A DNA stretch of 64,000 bases from Allobosea sp. BK604 (lineage in GTDB: Bacteria; Pseudomonadota; Alphaproteobacteria; Rhizobiales; Beijerinckiaceae). The translations under genes and the position numbers were made by a program. Shown one piece after another: positions 40,813-49,828 of the stretch. Below the pieces are notes generated by a model. It was not told where the DNA came from. It did no database searches and saw only the letters and a program-made list of their open reading frames with translations. The number at the start of each line of letters is the position of its first letter. Within the stretch, counting starts at the first letter, position 1. Location: NCBI RefSeq assembly GCF_004341515.1, contig NZ_SLZF01000011.1, forward strand, positions 62,001 through 126,000, in the 5' to 3' direction.

Positions 40813-41689
40813 GGATTCAGTGCTAGCCGAAGCCGGAAAGGCGCGTCTTGAACGATCGTGCGGACCGTCGCAGGGCGACTGGATGCGCATGGGCTCGGGC
40901 TGCGACGGCATCGAGCGGATGGAAGCCTTCTTCCAGGGCTATGCCTATGATCCGCACCGGCACGACACCTATGCCTTCGGCCTGACGCTGTCGGGCGTGC
41001 AGAGCTTCGACTATCGCGGGCAGAGGCGCGACAGCCTCAGCGGCCACGCGATCGTGCTGCATCCGGACGAGGTTCATAACGGCCGCTCCGGCATTCCCGA
41101 AGGCTTCGGCTATCGCATGCTCTATGTGGAGCCACGGCTGGTCCGCGCCGCGATGGGTGGGCGCGGCCGGGCGCTGCCCTTTATCTCCACCGCGGTCTCG
41201 CAGGATCCGCGGCTCGTCGGGGCGGTGGCGCATGCGATTCGTGATCTCGATGCGCCGCTTGATGCATTCGCGGCCGAGGACCTGCTGCTGCCCCTGGCCG
41301 ATGCGTTGCTCGCGCTCGACCCTTCGGCAGCGGGGCAGGCCGGGAGGCTGATCGACCTCGCGGCGGTGGACCGTGCCCGCCGGCATCTCGATGCGCATGT
41401 CGAGACGATCGTCGATTCCGGCGAGCTGGAAGCCGTCACCGGCCTTGACCGCTTCGCTCTCGCGCGGCAGTTCCGCGCCGCCTACGGCACCAGCCCCTAT
41501 AACTATCTCGTGATGCGGCGGCTGCAGCGGGCGCGGCAATTGCTGCTGCAGGACGTGCCGCTGGCAGAGGCAGCCATCGATTGCGGCTTTGCCGACCAGA
41601 GCCATTTCACGCGGCAATTCCGCCGTGCCTACGGTGTCACGCCCGGGCGCTGGCGTGCCTTGCAGGCCGCAAGCCGCGCCCGGCCATGA
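40811..41689 (+). CDS. AraC-family transcriptional regulator
   Basis: A protein of up to 292 residues. The N-terminal cupin-like domain is ERMEAFFQGYAYDPHRHDTYAFGLTLSGVQSFDYRGQRRDSLSGHAIVLHPDEVHNGR. The C-terminal double helix-turn-helix is ELEAVTGLDRFALARQFRAAYGTSPYNYLVMRRLQRARQLLLQDVPLAEAAIDCGFADQSHFTRQFRRAYGVTPGRW, complete with the AraC signature. Start is uncertain: the ATG at 40811 overlaps the divergent DUF2000 start, whereas an ATG at 40883 has AGGG 7 bp upstream and leaves a promoter region. It probably regulates DUF2000. Confidence 0.88.
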   Translation: MDSVLAEAGKARLERSCGPSQGDWMRMGSGCDGIERMEAFFQGYAYDPHRHDTYAFGLTLSGVQSFDYRGQRRDSLSGHAIVLHPDEVHNGRSGIPEGFGYRMLYVEPRLVRAAMGGRGRALPFISTAVSQDPRLVGAVAHAIRDLDAPLDAFAAEDLLLPLADALLALDPSAAGQAGRLIDLAAVDRARRHLDAHVETIVDSGELEAVTGLDRFALARQFRAAYGTSPYNYLVMRRLQRARQLLLQDVPLAEAAIDCGFADQSHFTRQFRRAYGVTPGRWRALQAASRARP

Positions 41690-41773
41690 CGCAAGCCGGC
41701 TTGCTCCATCCTGCGCCGCCATGCATGAAGCATCTCCGAAGCCGGATCAGGTTCGTCGGCAGGAGTATGCGCC

Positions 41774-42757
41774 ATGCAGCTGGGAATCATCGGCCTCGGC
41801 CGGATGGGAGCCAATATCGCTCGTCGCCTGATGAAGGCCGGGCACGAATGCGTCGTCTATGACCGCGATCCGAAACCCGGCGCCGCATTGGCGGGCGAGG
41901 GCGCCATCACCGCGGCCGATCTCCCCGATCTCGTCGCGAAGCTGAAGGCGCCGCGCGCGATCTGGGTGATGCTGCCGGCCGGCGAGATCACCGAGACCAC
42001 GCTGAAGGACCTCGCCGGACTGGTGCTGCCGGGCGACACGCTGATCGATGGCGGCAACGCCTTCTGGAAGGACGATGTCCGGCGCGGCAAGGAGCTCGCG
42101 GAGAAGGGCCTGCACTATCTCGATGTCGGCACCTCCGGCGGCGTGCACGGGCTCGAGCGCGGCTATTGCCTGATGATCGGCGGCGCCAAGGAGGCTTTCG
42201 ACCGGTTGGAGCCGATCTTCAAGGCGCTGGCACCGGGCCGGGGCGACATTCCCGCGACGAAGCATCGCGAGGGCCGCAATCCGCGCTCGGAGGAGGGCTA
42301 TCTGCATTGCGGGCCGGTCGGCTCCGGCCATTTCGTCAAGATGGTCCATAACGGCATCGAATACGGCATGATGCAGGCTTTCGCGGAGGGGTTCGACCTG
42401 CTGCGCAACGCCTCGGCGAAAGAAGGTCTGCCGGCGGATTACCAGTTCGATTTCGACGTTGCCGAGATCTCCGAGGTCTGGCGGCGCGGCTCGGTGGTCA
42501 CGTCCTGGCTGCTCGACCTCACCGCCGAGGCGCTCGCCGCCGACGAGGACCTTGCCGCCTATGCCGGCAATGTCTCGGATTCGGGCGAGGGGCGCTGGAC
42601 CGTCGAGGCCGCGGTCGAGACCGCGACGCCGGCCGAGGTGCTGACCTCCTCGCTCTACACCCGCTTCCGCTCGCGCAAGGACCATACCTTCGCCGAGAAG
42701 ATCCTGTCCGCCATGCGCGCCGGCTTCGGCGGCCATGTCGAGCCCAAGAAGTCCTGA
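41774..42757 (+). CDS. gnd: 6-phosphogluconate dehydrogenase (decarboxylating), short form
   Basis: A 327-residue member of the short, YqeC/GndA-type 6-phosphogluconate dehydrogenases. The Rossmann motif is GIIGLGRMGANIARRLMKAGHE, substrate-binding DVGTSGGVHGLERGYCLMIGG, and the catalytic region HCGPVGSGHFVKMVHNGIEYGMMQAFAEGF contains the Lys and the HNGIEY signature. It oxidises and decarboxylates 6-phosphogluconate to ribulose-5-phosphate. Gluconokinase follows after 18 bp, so the two form a gluconate-catabolic pair. Confidence 0.93.
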   Translation: MQLGIIGLGRMGANIARRLMKAGHECVVYDRDPKPGAALAGEGAITAADLPDLVAKLKAPRAIWVMLPAGEITETTLKDLAGLVLPGDTLIDGGNAFWKDDVRRGKELAEKGLHYLDVGTSGGVHGLERGYCLMIGGAKEAFDRLEPIFKALAPGRGDIPATKHREGRNPRSEEGYLHCGPVGSGHFVKMVHNGIEYGMMQAFAEGFDLLRNASAKEGLPADYQFDFDVAEISEVWRRGSVVTSWLLDLTAEALAADEDLAAYAGNVSDSGEGRWTVEAAVETATPAEVLTSSLYTRFRSRKDHTFAEKILSAMRAGFGGHVEPKKS

Positions 42758-42775
42758 TCAGAAAACCGGTTCAGA

Positions 42776-43303
42776 ATGAAAGATTTTTCGAAGACCGGCG
42801 GCCCGTCCGTCATCGTCGTCATGGGGGTGGCGAGCTCGGGCAAGACATCGCTCGGCGAGCGGCTCAGCGAAAGGCTCGGCTGGCCGTTCCGCGACGCGGA
42901 TTCCTTCCATCCGCCGGAGAATGTCGCGAAGATGTCGAGCGGCATTCCGCTGACCGACGAGGATCGCAAGCCCTGGCTCGCGGCGATCGCGGCCTGGATC
43001 GACGAGTTGCGCGCCGCCGGCAAGCATGGCGTCGTGACCTGCTCGGCGCTGAAAAAGGCCTATCGCCGCGTCATCGTCGGCGACCGGCCGGATGTCGCAC
43101 TGGTCTATCTCAAGGGCTCGCGCGAGCTGATCGGCCAGCGCATGGCGCAGCGGCAGCACCATTTCATGCCGCCCTCGCTGCTCGACAGCCAGTTCGCGAC
43201 GCTGGAGGAGCCGGGGCCGGACGAGGAGCCGCTGGTCGTCTCCGTCACGGCCTCGAAGGAGGCGGTGGTCGAAGAGGTGCTGCAAGGGCTGCATCTGGGC
43301 TGA
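42776..43303 (+). CDS. gntK: Gluconokinase
   Basis: A 175-residue P-loop kinase that phosphorylates D-gluconate. Walker A is VMGVASSGKTSLGERL, followed by the family-typical FRDADSFHPPENVAKMSSGIPLTDEDRKPWLAAI, then TCSALKKAYRRVI and VYLKGSRELIGQRMAQRQHHFMPPSLLDSQFATLE. It supplies the substrate for the adjacent dehydrogenase. The next gene, a UxaA-family dehydratase, extends the cluster towards sugar-acid use. Confidence 0.94.
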   Translation: MKDFSKTGGPSVIVVMGVASSGKTSLGERLSERLGWPFRDADSFHPPENVAKMSSGIPLTDEDRKPWLAAIAAWIDELRAAGKHGVVTCSALKKAYRRVIVGDRPDVALVYLKGSRELIGQRMAQRQHHFMPPSLLDSQFATLEEPGPDEEPLVVSVTASKEAVVEEVLQGLHLG

Positions 43304-43372
43304 GCCCTGGCGCGAAGAGCACGGGATCCAGTGGCGCTGTCGCGCCATCCGCCCCCTGCAAAGCGGCTCTAC

Positions 43373-43390
43373 TTTTCAACCAATTGAAAA
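43373..43390. promoter_or_regulatory. Perfect palindrome upstream of uxaA, candidate operator
   Basis: TTTTCAA-CCAA-TTGAAAA, a 7-bp perfect inverted repeat 38 bp before the UxaA-family start and 70 bp after gntK. It is strikingly AT-rich for this genome. Binding by a LacI- or GntR-type sugar regulator encoded elsewhere is plausible. Confidence 0.45.
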
Positions 43391-43427
43391 AGCGAGGCGC
43401 AAGGCGCATTGGTAAGGTAATGGCGGT

Positions 43428-44993
43428 ATGGTGGCCGCCACCCTTTCAACCGATGGTCCCTCGATGCTCGACAAGGTTCTGCCGCCGCGTACCCTGAAGC
43501 TCAACGCCGCCGACAATGTCGCGGTCGCGGTCGATCCGATCGACCCGGGCGTCACTGCCGCCGGCGTCGAAGCCCTGAAGCGCATCCCGCGCGGCCACAA
43601 GATCGCCTTGGCGCCGATCGCCAAGGACGAGCCGATCCGCAAGTTCGGCCAGATCATCGGCTTTGCCACGGTTGACATCCCGCCGGGCGAATGGGTGCAC
43701 GAGCACAATACCGGCTTCCACGCTTTCGACCGCGATTACGCCTTCTGCGCCGAGGCCAAGCCGGAATTCGTGCTGCCGGTCGAGCAGCAGGCGACCTTCG
43801 AGGGCTTTCGTCGCGAGAGCGGCAATGCCGGCACGCGCAACTATGTGGGCGTGCTGACCTCGGTGAACTGCTCGGCTTCGGCCGCGCGCTTCATCGTCGA
43901 GGAGATCAAGCGCTCCGGCATCCTCGCCGATTATCCCAATGTCGACGGCGTCATCGCGCTGACCCACGGCACCGGCTGCGGCATCGACTATAATGGCGAG
44001 AGCTTCGAGGTGCTGAAGCGTACGACCTGGGGCTATGCCTGCAACCCGAACATGGCGGCGGTGCTGGTCGTCGGCCTCGGCTGCGAAGGCTTCCAGATCA
44101 AGCGCATGAAGGAAGCCTATGGCGTCGAGGAGAGCGATATCTTCCGCACGCTGACGATCCAGGAAACCGGCGGCACCAAGAAGAGTGTCGCGGCCGGCGT
44201 CGAGGCGCTGAAGACCATGCTGCCGATCGCCAACAAGGCGACGCGCGAGACGGTGCCGGCCTCTGAGCTGTCGCTGGCGCTGCAATGCGGCGGCTCGGAC
44301 GGCTATTCCGGCATCACCGCCAACCCGGCGCTGGGCGCGGCCGTCGACCTCCTGGTCGAGCATGGCGGCACGGCGATCCTCTCCGAGACGCCCGAGATCT
44401 ACGGCGCCGAGCACCTGCTGACCCGTCGCGCCGCCACCCGCGAAGTCGGCGAGAAGCTCGTCGGCGTGATCAAGTGGTGGGAGGATTATACCGAGCGCGC
44501 CCGGATGAGCATGAACAACAACCCCTCGCCGGGCAACAAGGCGGGCGGTCTCACCACCATCCTGGAGAAGTCGCTCGGCGCCGCCGCCAAGGGCGGCACC
44601 AAGACGCTGGCCGCCGTCTATCACTATGCCGAGCCGGTGCGCGAGAAGGGTTTCGTCTACATGGACACGCCCGGTTACGATCCGGTCGCGGCGACCGGCC
44701 AGGTCGCCGGCGGCGCCAACATCCTCGCCTTCACCACCGGCCGCGGCTCGGCCTATGGCTGCAAGCCGACGCCCTCGGTCAAGCTCGCCACCAACACGCC
44801 GATCTATGAGCGCATGATCGACGACATGGACATCAATTGCGGCGACATCCTCGACGGCGTGACGCTGGAGGAGAAGGGCAAGGAGATCTTCGAGACCTTG
44901 CTGCGCGTCGCCTCGGGCGAGCGTTCCAAGTCCGAGCAGCTCGGCTATGGCGATGCCGAGTTCGTGCCCTGGCAGATCGGCGCGACGATGTGA
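43428..44993 (+). CDS. Altronate/galactarate dehydratase (UxaA family)
   Basis: A 521-residue sugar-acid dehydratase. It has an N-terminal SAF domain (LNAADNVAVAVDPIDPGVTAAGVEALKRIPRGHKIALAPIAKDEPIRKFGQIIGFAT) fused to the large C-terminal catalytic domain (TRNYVGVLTSVNCSASAARFIVEEI, THGTGCGIDYNGESFEVLKRTTWGYACNPNM, LALQCGGSDGYSGITANPALGAAVDLLVEHGGTAILSETPEIYGAE). This is the full-length UxaA architecture, an iron-dependent altronate or galactarate dehydratase; the exact substrate cannot be chosen. An internal ATG at 43464 is possible. It continues the gnd-gntK cluster but has its own palindrome upstream. Confidence 0.9.
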   Translation: MVAATLSTDGPSMLDKVLPPRTLKLNAADNVAVAVDPIDPGVTAAGVEALKRIPRGHKIALAPIAKDEPIRKFGQIIGFATVDIPPGEWVHEHNTGFHAFDRDYAFCAEAKPEFVLPVEQQATFEGFRRESGNAGTRNYVGVLTSVNCSASAARFIVEEIKRSGILADYPNVDGVIALTHGTGCGIDYNGESFEVLKRTTWGYACNPNMAAVLVVGLGCEGFQIKRMKEAYGVEESDIFRTLTIQETGGTKKSVAAGVEALKTMLPIANKATRETVPASELSLALQCGGSDGYSGITANPALGAAVDLLVEHGGTAILSETPEIYGAEHLLTRRAATREVGEKLVGVIKWWEDYTERARMSMNNNPSPGNKAGGLTTILEKSLGAAAKGGTKTLAAVYHYAEPVREKGFVYMDTPGYDPVAATGQVAGGANILAFTTGRGSAYGCKPTPSVKLATNTPIYERMIDDMDINCGDILDGVTLEEKGKEIFETLLRVASGERSKSEQLGYGDAEFVPWQIGATM

Positions 44994-45105
44994 TGGCGGT
45001 CACAGAGACCGCGGGAAACGGCGGCTAAACGGCCCTATCGATTGACGGACCCCGGAAGCGCGGCGATACAGCCGCGCTTTTATGGTCGGACGCTAGGGAC
45101 TTGCC

Positions 45106-45498
45106 TTGACCAATATTCTCTTCGTGACGATTCCGCGCGTGCTGCTCGGCCTGATCTTCCTCGTATCTGCGATTGACGGCTTCTATTTCATCGCGACCGG
45201 CAACCGGCTGATCCATCCGCCGACTTCGGCGAGGGGCGAGGCATTCGAGCAGGCGCTGATGAATGCCGGCTTCTTCTGGCCGCTGCTCAAGACCATCAAT
45301 CTCGTCGGCGGGATCAGCCTGCTCTTCAACGTGATGCCGGCACTGGGCCTTGCCCTGATTGCGCCGGTGATGACGGTGATCGTGCTGTTCCACCTCACCA
45401 TCAATCCGCCCGGCCTGCCGGTGGCGGGAATCCTGATCGTGACCGGCGCGCTGCTGGTCTACGCTTATCGCGAGCGCTACGCCGCGTTGCTGCGCTGA
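45106..45498 (+). CDS. DoxX-like small membrane protein
   Basis: A 130-residue membrane protein with four hydrophobic segments: ILFVTIPRVLLGLIFLVSAIDGFYFI, AGFFWPLLKTINLVGGISLLF, LGLALIAPVMTVIVLFHLTIN, and LPVAGILIVTGALLVYAY. The layout RVLLGLIFLVSAIDG...L..VGG..LL resembles the DoxX/DoxD family. The start is TTG with AGGGA about 6 bp upstream; there is no better in-frame start. Function in this family is mostly unknown. Confidence 0.7.
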   Translation: MTNILFVTIPRVLLGLIFLVSAIDGFYFIATGNRLIHPPTSARGEAFEQALMNAGFFWPLLKTINLVGGISLLFNVMPALGLALIAPVMTVIVLFHLTINPPGLPVAGILIVTGALLVYAYRERYAALLR

Positions 45499-45502
45499 GC
45501 CG

Positions 45503-46687
45503 TCACGGCCCGAAGCCGCGCAGCCTTTCGCCCAATTCGCCGATCCGGTCTGCGCCGACATTGGCGATGGCGACGCGCAAATGCCGCTCCTGGCCAGGGC
45601 CGAAATAGGGGCCGGGCAGGGCGAGCACGCCGCGCTCCTGCACCAGCCGCCGCACGACCTCGGCCGCCGGCAGGTCGGCGAAAGGATGCGCGACATAAGC
45701 GAAATACGCCCCCGCCGCGAGCACCTGCCAGCCATTGAGCGGCGCCATCGCCTCGCGGAATGCCTGGGCGCGGGCATTGATCTCAGCCCGATTGGCCTCA
45801 CGCCAGTCGCGGATGCCGTCAATGCCCCAGGCCACCGCGGCCTGGCCGGCGCGGACGGGGCTGATCTGGACGCAGTCGAGCACCTTGCCGATCTGCGCGA
45901 TGGTGGCTTCGCCTGCTGTGATCGCGCCCAGACGCCAACCGGGCACGGCATAGGCCTTCGAGAAGCTGTAAAGGCCGATCACCGAATCACGCCAGCTGCT
46001 TGTCGCGAAGACCTCATGCGGTCTCGCAGCGCCGGCCGGCAGGAAATCGCGATAGGTCTCGTCCAGCACCAGCCAGAGGCCGCGCCGCGCGCAAAGCTCG
46101 GCGAAAGCGGCGATGGTTGCCGGCGGATAGACCGCGCCTGTCGGATTATTCGGCGTCACCAGCACGATGGCGCGGGTCTTCGCATCGATGAGGCTCTCGG
46201 CCTGCGCGGCGTCCGGGACGAAGCCGGCAGCCGGATCGCAAGGCAGCGGCCGGGGCTCGATGCCGAGCATGGTCAGCGTCATCTCGTGATTGAAGTACCA
46301 GGGCGTCGGCAGGAGCACGTTCTCGCCGGCGCGGGCGAGCGCCATCATCGTGACGACATAGGCCTGGTTGCAGCCGGAGGTGATGGCGATCTCGCCCGGC
46401 GTGAAGCGGTCGCCGTAGGTCGCGCTGATCTCGGCGGCATAGGCCTCGCGCAGCGTGAGATCGCCGACGATCGAGCCATAGCGGGTGAATTCCGGTTTGG
46501 CGGAAGCCTCGGCGAGCTTCTGCAGCATGACCGCGGGAGGCGGTGAGCCGGGCACAGCCTGCGAGAGGTCGATCAGCGGACCGTTGCCTCCGTCATAGGC
46601 GCGCGCCCAGCCCTGCGCTTCGGGGATCGGCGGGGTGCCGGTGTCGACGAGGTCGGGATTCAGCGCGGGGCGGTTGGTCTGGAGCAT
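45503..46687 (-). CDS. Class I/II PLP-dependent aminotransferase
   Basis: A 394-residue fold-type I aminotransferase. Key elements are the substrate-binding RYGSIVGDLTLREAYA, ITSGCNQAYVVTMMALARAGENVLLPTPWYFNHEMTL, the TPNNPTGAVYPP motif, WLVLDETYRDFLP with the PLP-binding Asp, the Schiff-base Lys in IGLYSFSKAYAVPGWRLGAI, and RHLRVAIANVG near the end with the carboxylate-binding Arg. It resembles aspartate/aromatic-type enzymes; the substrate is not predictable. It is divergent from the Sir2 gene and convergent with the DoxX-like gene. Confidence 0.9.
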   Translation of the reverse strand: MLQTNRPALNPDLVDTGTPPIPEAQGWARAYDGGNGPLIDLSQAVPGSPPPAVMLQKLAEASAKPEFTRYGSIVGDLTLREAYAAEISATYGDRFTPGEIAITSGCNQAYVVTMMALARAGENVLLPTPWYFNHEMTLTMLGIEPRPLPCDPAAGFVPDAAQAESLIDAKTRAIVLVTPNNPTGAVYPPATIAAFAELCARRGLWLVLDETYRDFLPAGAARPHEVFATSSWRDSVIGLYSFSKAYAVPGWRLGAITAGEATIAQIGKVLDCVQISPVRAGQAAVAWGIDGIRDWREANRAEINARAQAFREAMAPLNGWQVLAAGAYFAYVAHPFADLPAAEVVRRLVQERGVLALPGPYFGPGQERHLRVAIANVGADRIGELGERLRGFGP

Positions 46688-46787
46688 TGGCCAGCTTTGC
46701 GGCGCGGCTCACCTCGCGTCAATCGGCTTGGACGAACGCTCCATTCTCCCTCATATTCGCCCCGGGGGAAGGAGAGCGGACCGGCCG

Positions 46788-47546
46788 ATGCAGCACGACA
46801 GCGATGACGACGCGGTCGCCGAACTTCATGCCATGCTCGACTGTGCCAGCGCGATCGTCGGCTTCACCGGGGCCGGCATCTCGACCGAATCCGGCGTGCC
46901 GGATTTTCGCTCGCCGGGATCGCCCTGGATGGTCAACAAACCGATCCCCTACGAGGCCTTCATCGCCAGCCACGCGGCGCGGGTCGAGGCCTGGCGGCGC
47001 AAGTTCACGATGGACGACCACTTCGCCGGCGCCGGCCCCAATCGCGGCCATCGCGCGCTGGCGCGGCTCGTAAGCGACGGACGCTCGCCCGGCGTCATCA
47101 CCCAGAATATCGACAACCTGCACCAGGCTTCCGGGATTCCACCGGAAAAGATCGTCGAGCTCCATGGCAACGGCACCTATGCGACCTGCCTGACCTGTGG
47201 CTGGCGGCACGAGCTCACGGCGATCCGTCCGGCTTTCGAGGCGAGCGGTGAGCCGCCGAGCTGCATCATGTGCGGCGGGTTGGTGAAATCGGCGACGATC
47301 TCCTTCGGCCAGGCAATGCCGCAGGTCGCGATGCAGCGGGCTCATGCGCTGACCATCCAGGCCGATCTCTTCCTGGCGGTCGGGTCGTCGCTCGTGGTCT
47401 TTCCCGCCGCGACCTTTCCCGTGATCGCCAAGCGCAACGGCGCCAGGCTCGTCATCATCAACCGCGAGCCGACGGAATTGGACGAGATCGCCGATCTCGT
47501 GGTGCGTGCCGAAATCGGCCCCGCGTTGGCGCCTCTCGCCCAATAG
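46788..47546 (+). CDS. Sir2-family NAD-dependent protein deacylase
   Basis: A 252-residue sirtuin. The NAD-binding motif is IVGFTGAGISTESGVPDFRSPGSPW, followed by VITQNIDNLHQASG, the catalytic His in IVELHGNG, a zinc finger from CLTCGWRH and CIMCGG pairs, and FLAVGSSLVVFPAATFPVIAKRNGARLVIINREPTELD. It removes acetyl or other acyl groups from Lys using NAD. A longer open frame starts at 46635, but the ATG at 46788 starts the family. It is divergent from an aminotransferase. Confidence 0.93.
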   Translation: MQHDSDDDAVAELHAMLDCASAIVGFTGAGISTESGVPDFRSPGSPWMVNKPIPYEAFIASHAARVEAWRRKFTMDDHFAGAGPNRGHRALARLVSDGRSPGVITQNIDNLHQASGIPPEKIVELHGNGTYATCLTCGWRHELTAIRPAFEASGEPPSCIMCGGLVKSATISFGQAMPQVAMQRAHALTIQADLFLAVGSSLVVFPAATFPVIAKRNGARLVIINREPTELDEIADLVVRAEIGPALAPLAQ

Positions 47547-47682
47547 GACAGAGTTGCTGCCAGATCAGCTGTGCATTTTTCCCGTCTTGATGTGGATGAT
47601 GCTGAGGCGGCTGTATCCCGACTTCACAGCAATGGTATTCTCTCAGCACGAATCAAGTAGTTCGCGCGGAGATGAGCGGCAC

Positions 47683-48297
47683 ATGTCCGACGATTTCGGT
47701 GAGAGTGGGCGACCACCGGTCGGTCCGATCCAATCCCTCAACCGCATTGTGCGCCTCGACGGCCCCGAGGGGCTCGCGCCCGAGACGGGCGTCGAGCTTG
47801 TCGGCTATGTCAAATGGTTCGATGTCAGCAAGGGCTATGGCTTCGTGGTGCCGGAGAATGGCGGCGCCGATGTCCTGGTCCATGTCACGATCCTGAAGCG
47901 CGATGGTTTCAACGCCATTGCCGAGGGCGCGCGCATCGTGCTCGAGGCGGTCGAGAAACCGCGTGGCCGCCAGGCGATCCGGGTCATGTCGATCGACACC
48001 TCGGCGGCGCGCCATCCGGCCGAGCTGCCGCTGGCCCGCACCAATGTCTCGGTGACGCCGACGAGCGGACTCGAGCGCATGGTGGTGAAATGGTTCAACC
48101 GCCTGCGCGGCTTCGGCTTCGTCTCGAAGGGCGAGGGCGCGCCGGACATCTTCGTCCATATGGAGACATTGCGGCGCTACGGCATCGTCGAGCTGATTCC
48201 TGGCCAGACGGTGCTGGTGCGCTACGGGCCTGGGCCAAAGGGGCTGATGGCGGCCGAGGTGAGGCTGGAACAGGGCGGACCGCCGAGCTCGCATTGA
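47683..48297 (+). CDS. Double cold-shock-domain protein
   Basis: A 204-residue protein with two CspA-like domains. CSD1 (about 40-105): ELVGYVKWFDVSKGYGFVVPENGGADVLVHVTILKRDGFNAIAEGARI. CSD2 (about 130-195): RMVVKWFNRLRGFGFVSKGEGAPDIFVHMETLRRYGIVELIPGQTV. Both keep RNP1 (KGYGFV, RGFGFV) and an RNP2-like VLVHV/IFVHM. Fused double CSDs are typical of Alphaproteobacteria, where they bind nucleic acid in stationary phase or stress. The open frame runs back into the Sir2 gene; the ATG at 47683 is chosen. A strong terminator follows. Confidence 0.9.
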   Translation: MSDDFGESGRPPVGPIQSLNRIVRLDGPEGLAPETGVELVGYVKWFDVSKGYGFVVPENGGADVLVHVTILKRDGFNAIAEGARIVLEAVEKPRGRQAIRVMSIDTSAARHPAELPLARTNVSVTPTSGLERMVVKWFNRLRGFGFVSKGEGAPDIFVHMETLRRYGIVELIPGQTVLVRYGPGPKGLMAAEVRLEQGGPPSSH

Positions 48298-48320
48298 GCT
48301 GGGACGATCTGAGAGAGAAA

Positions 48321-48347
48321 AAGGGCGCCGTCGGGCGCCCTTTTTTG
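48321..48347 (+). terminator. Intrinsic terminator after the cold-shock gene
   Basis: AAGGGCGCC, a GTCG loop, then GGCGCCCTT and a run of T. Perfect 9-bp stem. Confidence 0.9.
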
Positions 48348-48478
48348 TTCTGCTTCCCAGCTGGCAGGGAGTCAGCGGAGAAAATACTTCTTCTGTCTGT
48401 GGATTTTCAAATTTGCCGTTGTCTTGTGCAGAATGCCTACTATAGAAGCAGCCATCCTGACGAAGCGCTGGCTGGCGT

Positions 48479-49156
48479 GTGAAACTCTTCAATCCCATTC
48501 TCGCCGGTGCGACGATCTCGGAGCGCTCGATTGCCTGCCTCGGCGCATTTGCCGGCGTGGCGCTGACCGCTGCGATGGGCTTCCTCTTCCCGATCCACTC
48601 GCCATTGGTTGTCGCGCCCATCGGGGCCTCGGCGGTCCTGATCTTCGCGGTTCCGGCGAGCCCGCTGGCGCAGCCCTGGCCAGTCATTGGCGGGAACACC
48701 ATTTCGGCTTTTGTCGGCCTTTGCGTCGCCTGGGCGATACCCGATGTAACGATCGCGGCGGCCTGTTCGGTCGCTCTCGCGATCGCGGTGATGTCGCTGA
48801 CACGCTCGCTCCATCCGCCCGGTGGCGCGGTCGCGCTGACGGCCGCAGTCGGCGGCCCGGCCGTGGCAAAATGGGGTGCCTTTTTCCCGATCGTGCCGAT
48901 CGGCGTGAGTTCGCTGTCGCTGGTCGCGCTCGGCGTGGCGTTCCACGCCCTGTCGCGCCGATCCTATCCGCACAGGGCGCAGCCGGCCCAGGCCAGCAGC
49001 GTTCCCCAATATAGTGCCGGGTCGTTCAGTTCGCGGGATATCGATGACGCGCTCGAGCAGATGGGCGAGACCTTCGATATCGCGCGTGAAGATCTCGACC
49101 GTCTGCTGCAATTTGCCGAAGCGAGCGCGGCTCGTCGGCAGGCGAGCAATTCCTGA
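48479..49156 (+). CDS. HPP family membrane protein
   Basis: A 225-residue protein with the HPP-family membrane core: FLFPIHSPLVVAPIGASAVLIFAVPASPLAQPWPVIGGNTISAFVGLCVAW and the eponymous SLHPPGGAVALTAAVGG. Four or five transmembrane segments are followed by a soluble tail (VPQYSAGSFSSRDIDDALEQMGETFDIAREDLDRLLQFAEASA). Some HPP proteins transport nitrite, and others are fused to CBS domains; this one has neither CBS domains nor linked nitrogen genes. The start is GTG without an obvious ribosome-binding site. Confidence 0.85.
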   Translation: MKLFNPILAGATISERSIACLGAFAGVALTAAMGFLFPIHSPLVVAPIGASAVLIFAVPASPLAQPWPVIGGNTISAFVGLCVAWAIPDVTIAAACSVALAIAVMSLTRSLHPPGGAVALTAAVGGPAVAKWGAFFPIVPIGVSSLSLVALGVAFHALSRRSYPHRAQPAQASSVPQYSAGSFSSRDIDDALEQMGETFDIAREDLDRLLQFAEASAARRQASNS

Positions 49157-49236
49157 GCTCAAGCCGAGCCGTCGCTCGTGCTCATGTTGAACGGCCTCCG
49201 GCGCCTGCCTGATTCCACCCTGATTCCGCTTGCCGT

Positions 49237-49752
49237 CTATGCCAACGCCTCGGTCGCCTGGTCGAATGTCGCGGGATCACCGAGCGTTCGGGCGAGCAGC
49301 ATCGCTCCTTCGAGGGTCGCCATCGTTCGCTTCGCGGCTGCTGGCGAAAGGCCTTTGCCAGCGGGAGACTGCGTCAAGTTCTCCAGACCGCGCTCAAAGA
49401 AGCGGCGCGCCTCGGCTGCGACTTCGGCGGGCAGGGCGACGACTCCTGCGCCGAGCGCGCCGCACAGGCACATGCGGCCATCTTCCAGCAGGGCTCGCCG
49501 AAAGACACGCCGCCAGGCGTCGACCCGGCCGGCGCCGCCGGCTTCCTCGCGCTCAACCGCCTGCTCGAAGCGATCGACATAGCGGCGGGCTACGGCCGTA
49601 GCCAAGGCTTCCTTGGTTGGGAAGTGATGGTGGACGCTGGAACTCTTCACCCCGACATCGGCCGCGATCTCACGGAAGCTGAAGCCGTGATAGCCGCCAT
49701 CGCGGATCCGCACTTCTGCCGCGTCCATGATGGCTTCGGCCCTGTCCGACAT
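49237..49752 (-). CDS. TetR/AcrR-family repressor of the adjacent SDR gene
   Basis: A 171-residue TetR-type regulator: DRAEAIMDAAEVRIRDGGYHGFSFREIAADVGVKSSSVHHHFPTKEALATAVARRYVDRFE, the recognition helix being VHHHFPTK. The C-terminal domain has CLCGALGAGVVALPAEV, with a Cys pair in the same place as in the TetR at 12617, so the two are related. It is divergent from the SDR gene, and the 118-bp gap holds two copies of a 20-bp palindrome. Confidence 0.9.
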   Translation of the reverse strand: MSDRAEAIMDAAEVRIRDGGYHGFSFREIAADVGVKSSSVHHHFPTKEALATAVARRYVDRFEQAVEREEAGGAGRVDAWRRVFRRALLEDGRMCLCGALGAGVVALPAEVAAEARRFFERGLENLTQSPAGKGLSPAAAKRTMATLEGAMLLARTLGDPATFDQATEALA

Positions 49753-49767
49753 CTCGCTCTCCAGTTG

Positions 49768-49787
49768 TCTATCTTCCGATAGATAGA
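49768..49787. promoter_or_regulatory. TetR operator proximal to the repressor gene
   Basis: TCTATCTTCCGATAGATAGA, identical to the second operator except for two central bases, 16 bp from the repressor start codon. Confidence 0.75.
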
Positions 49788-49828
49788 GCTTGCGCCGACC
49801 CTCGGCAACGTCTACTGCATCGCAAATG

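Noticed and set aside
46635..46787. N-terminal extension of the Sir2 protein upstream of 46788
   Set aside because: The extension overlaps the divergent aminotransferase start and has no sirtuin character.
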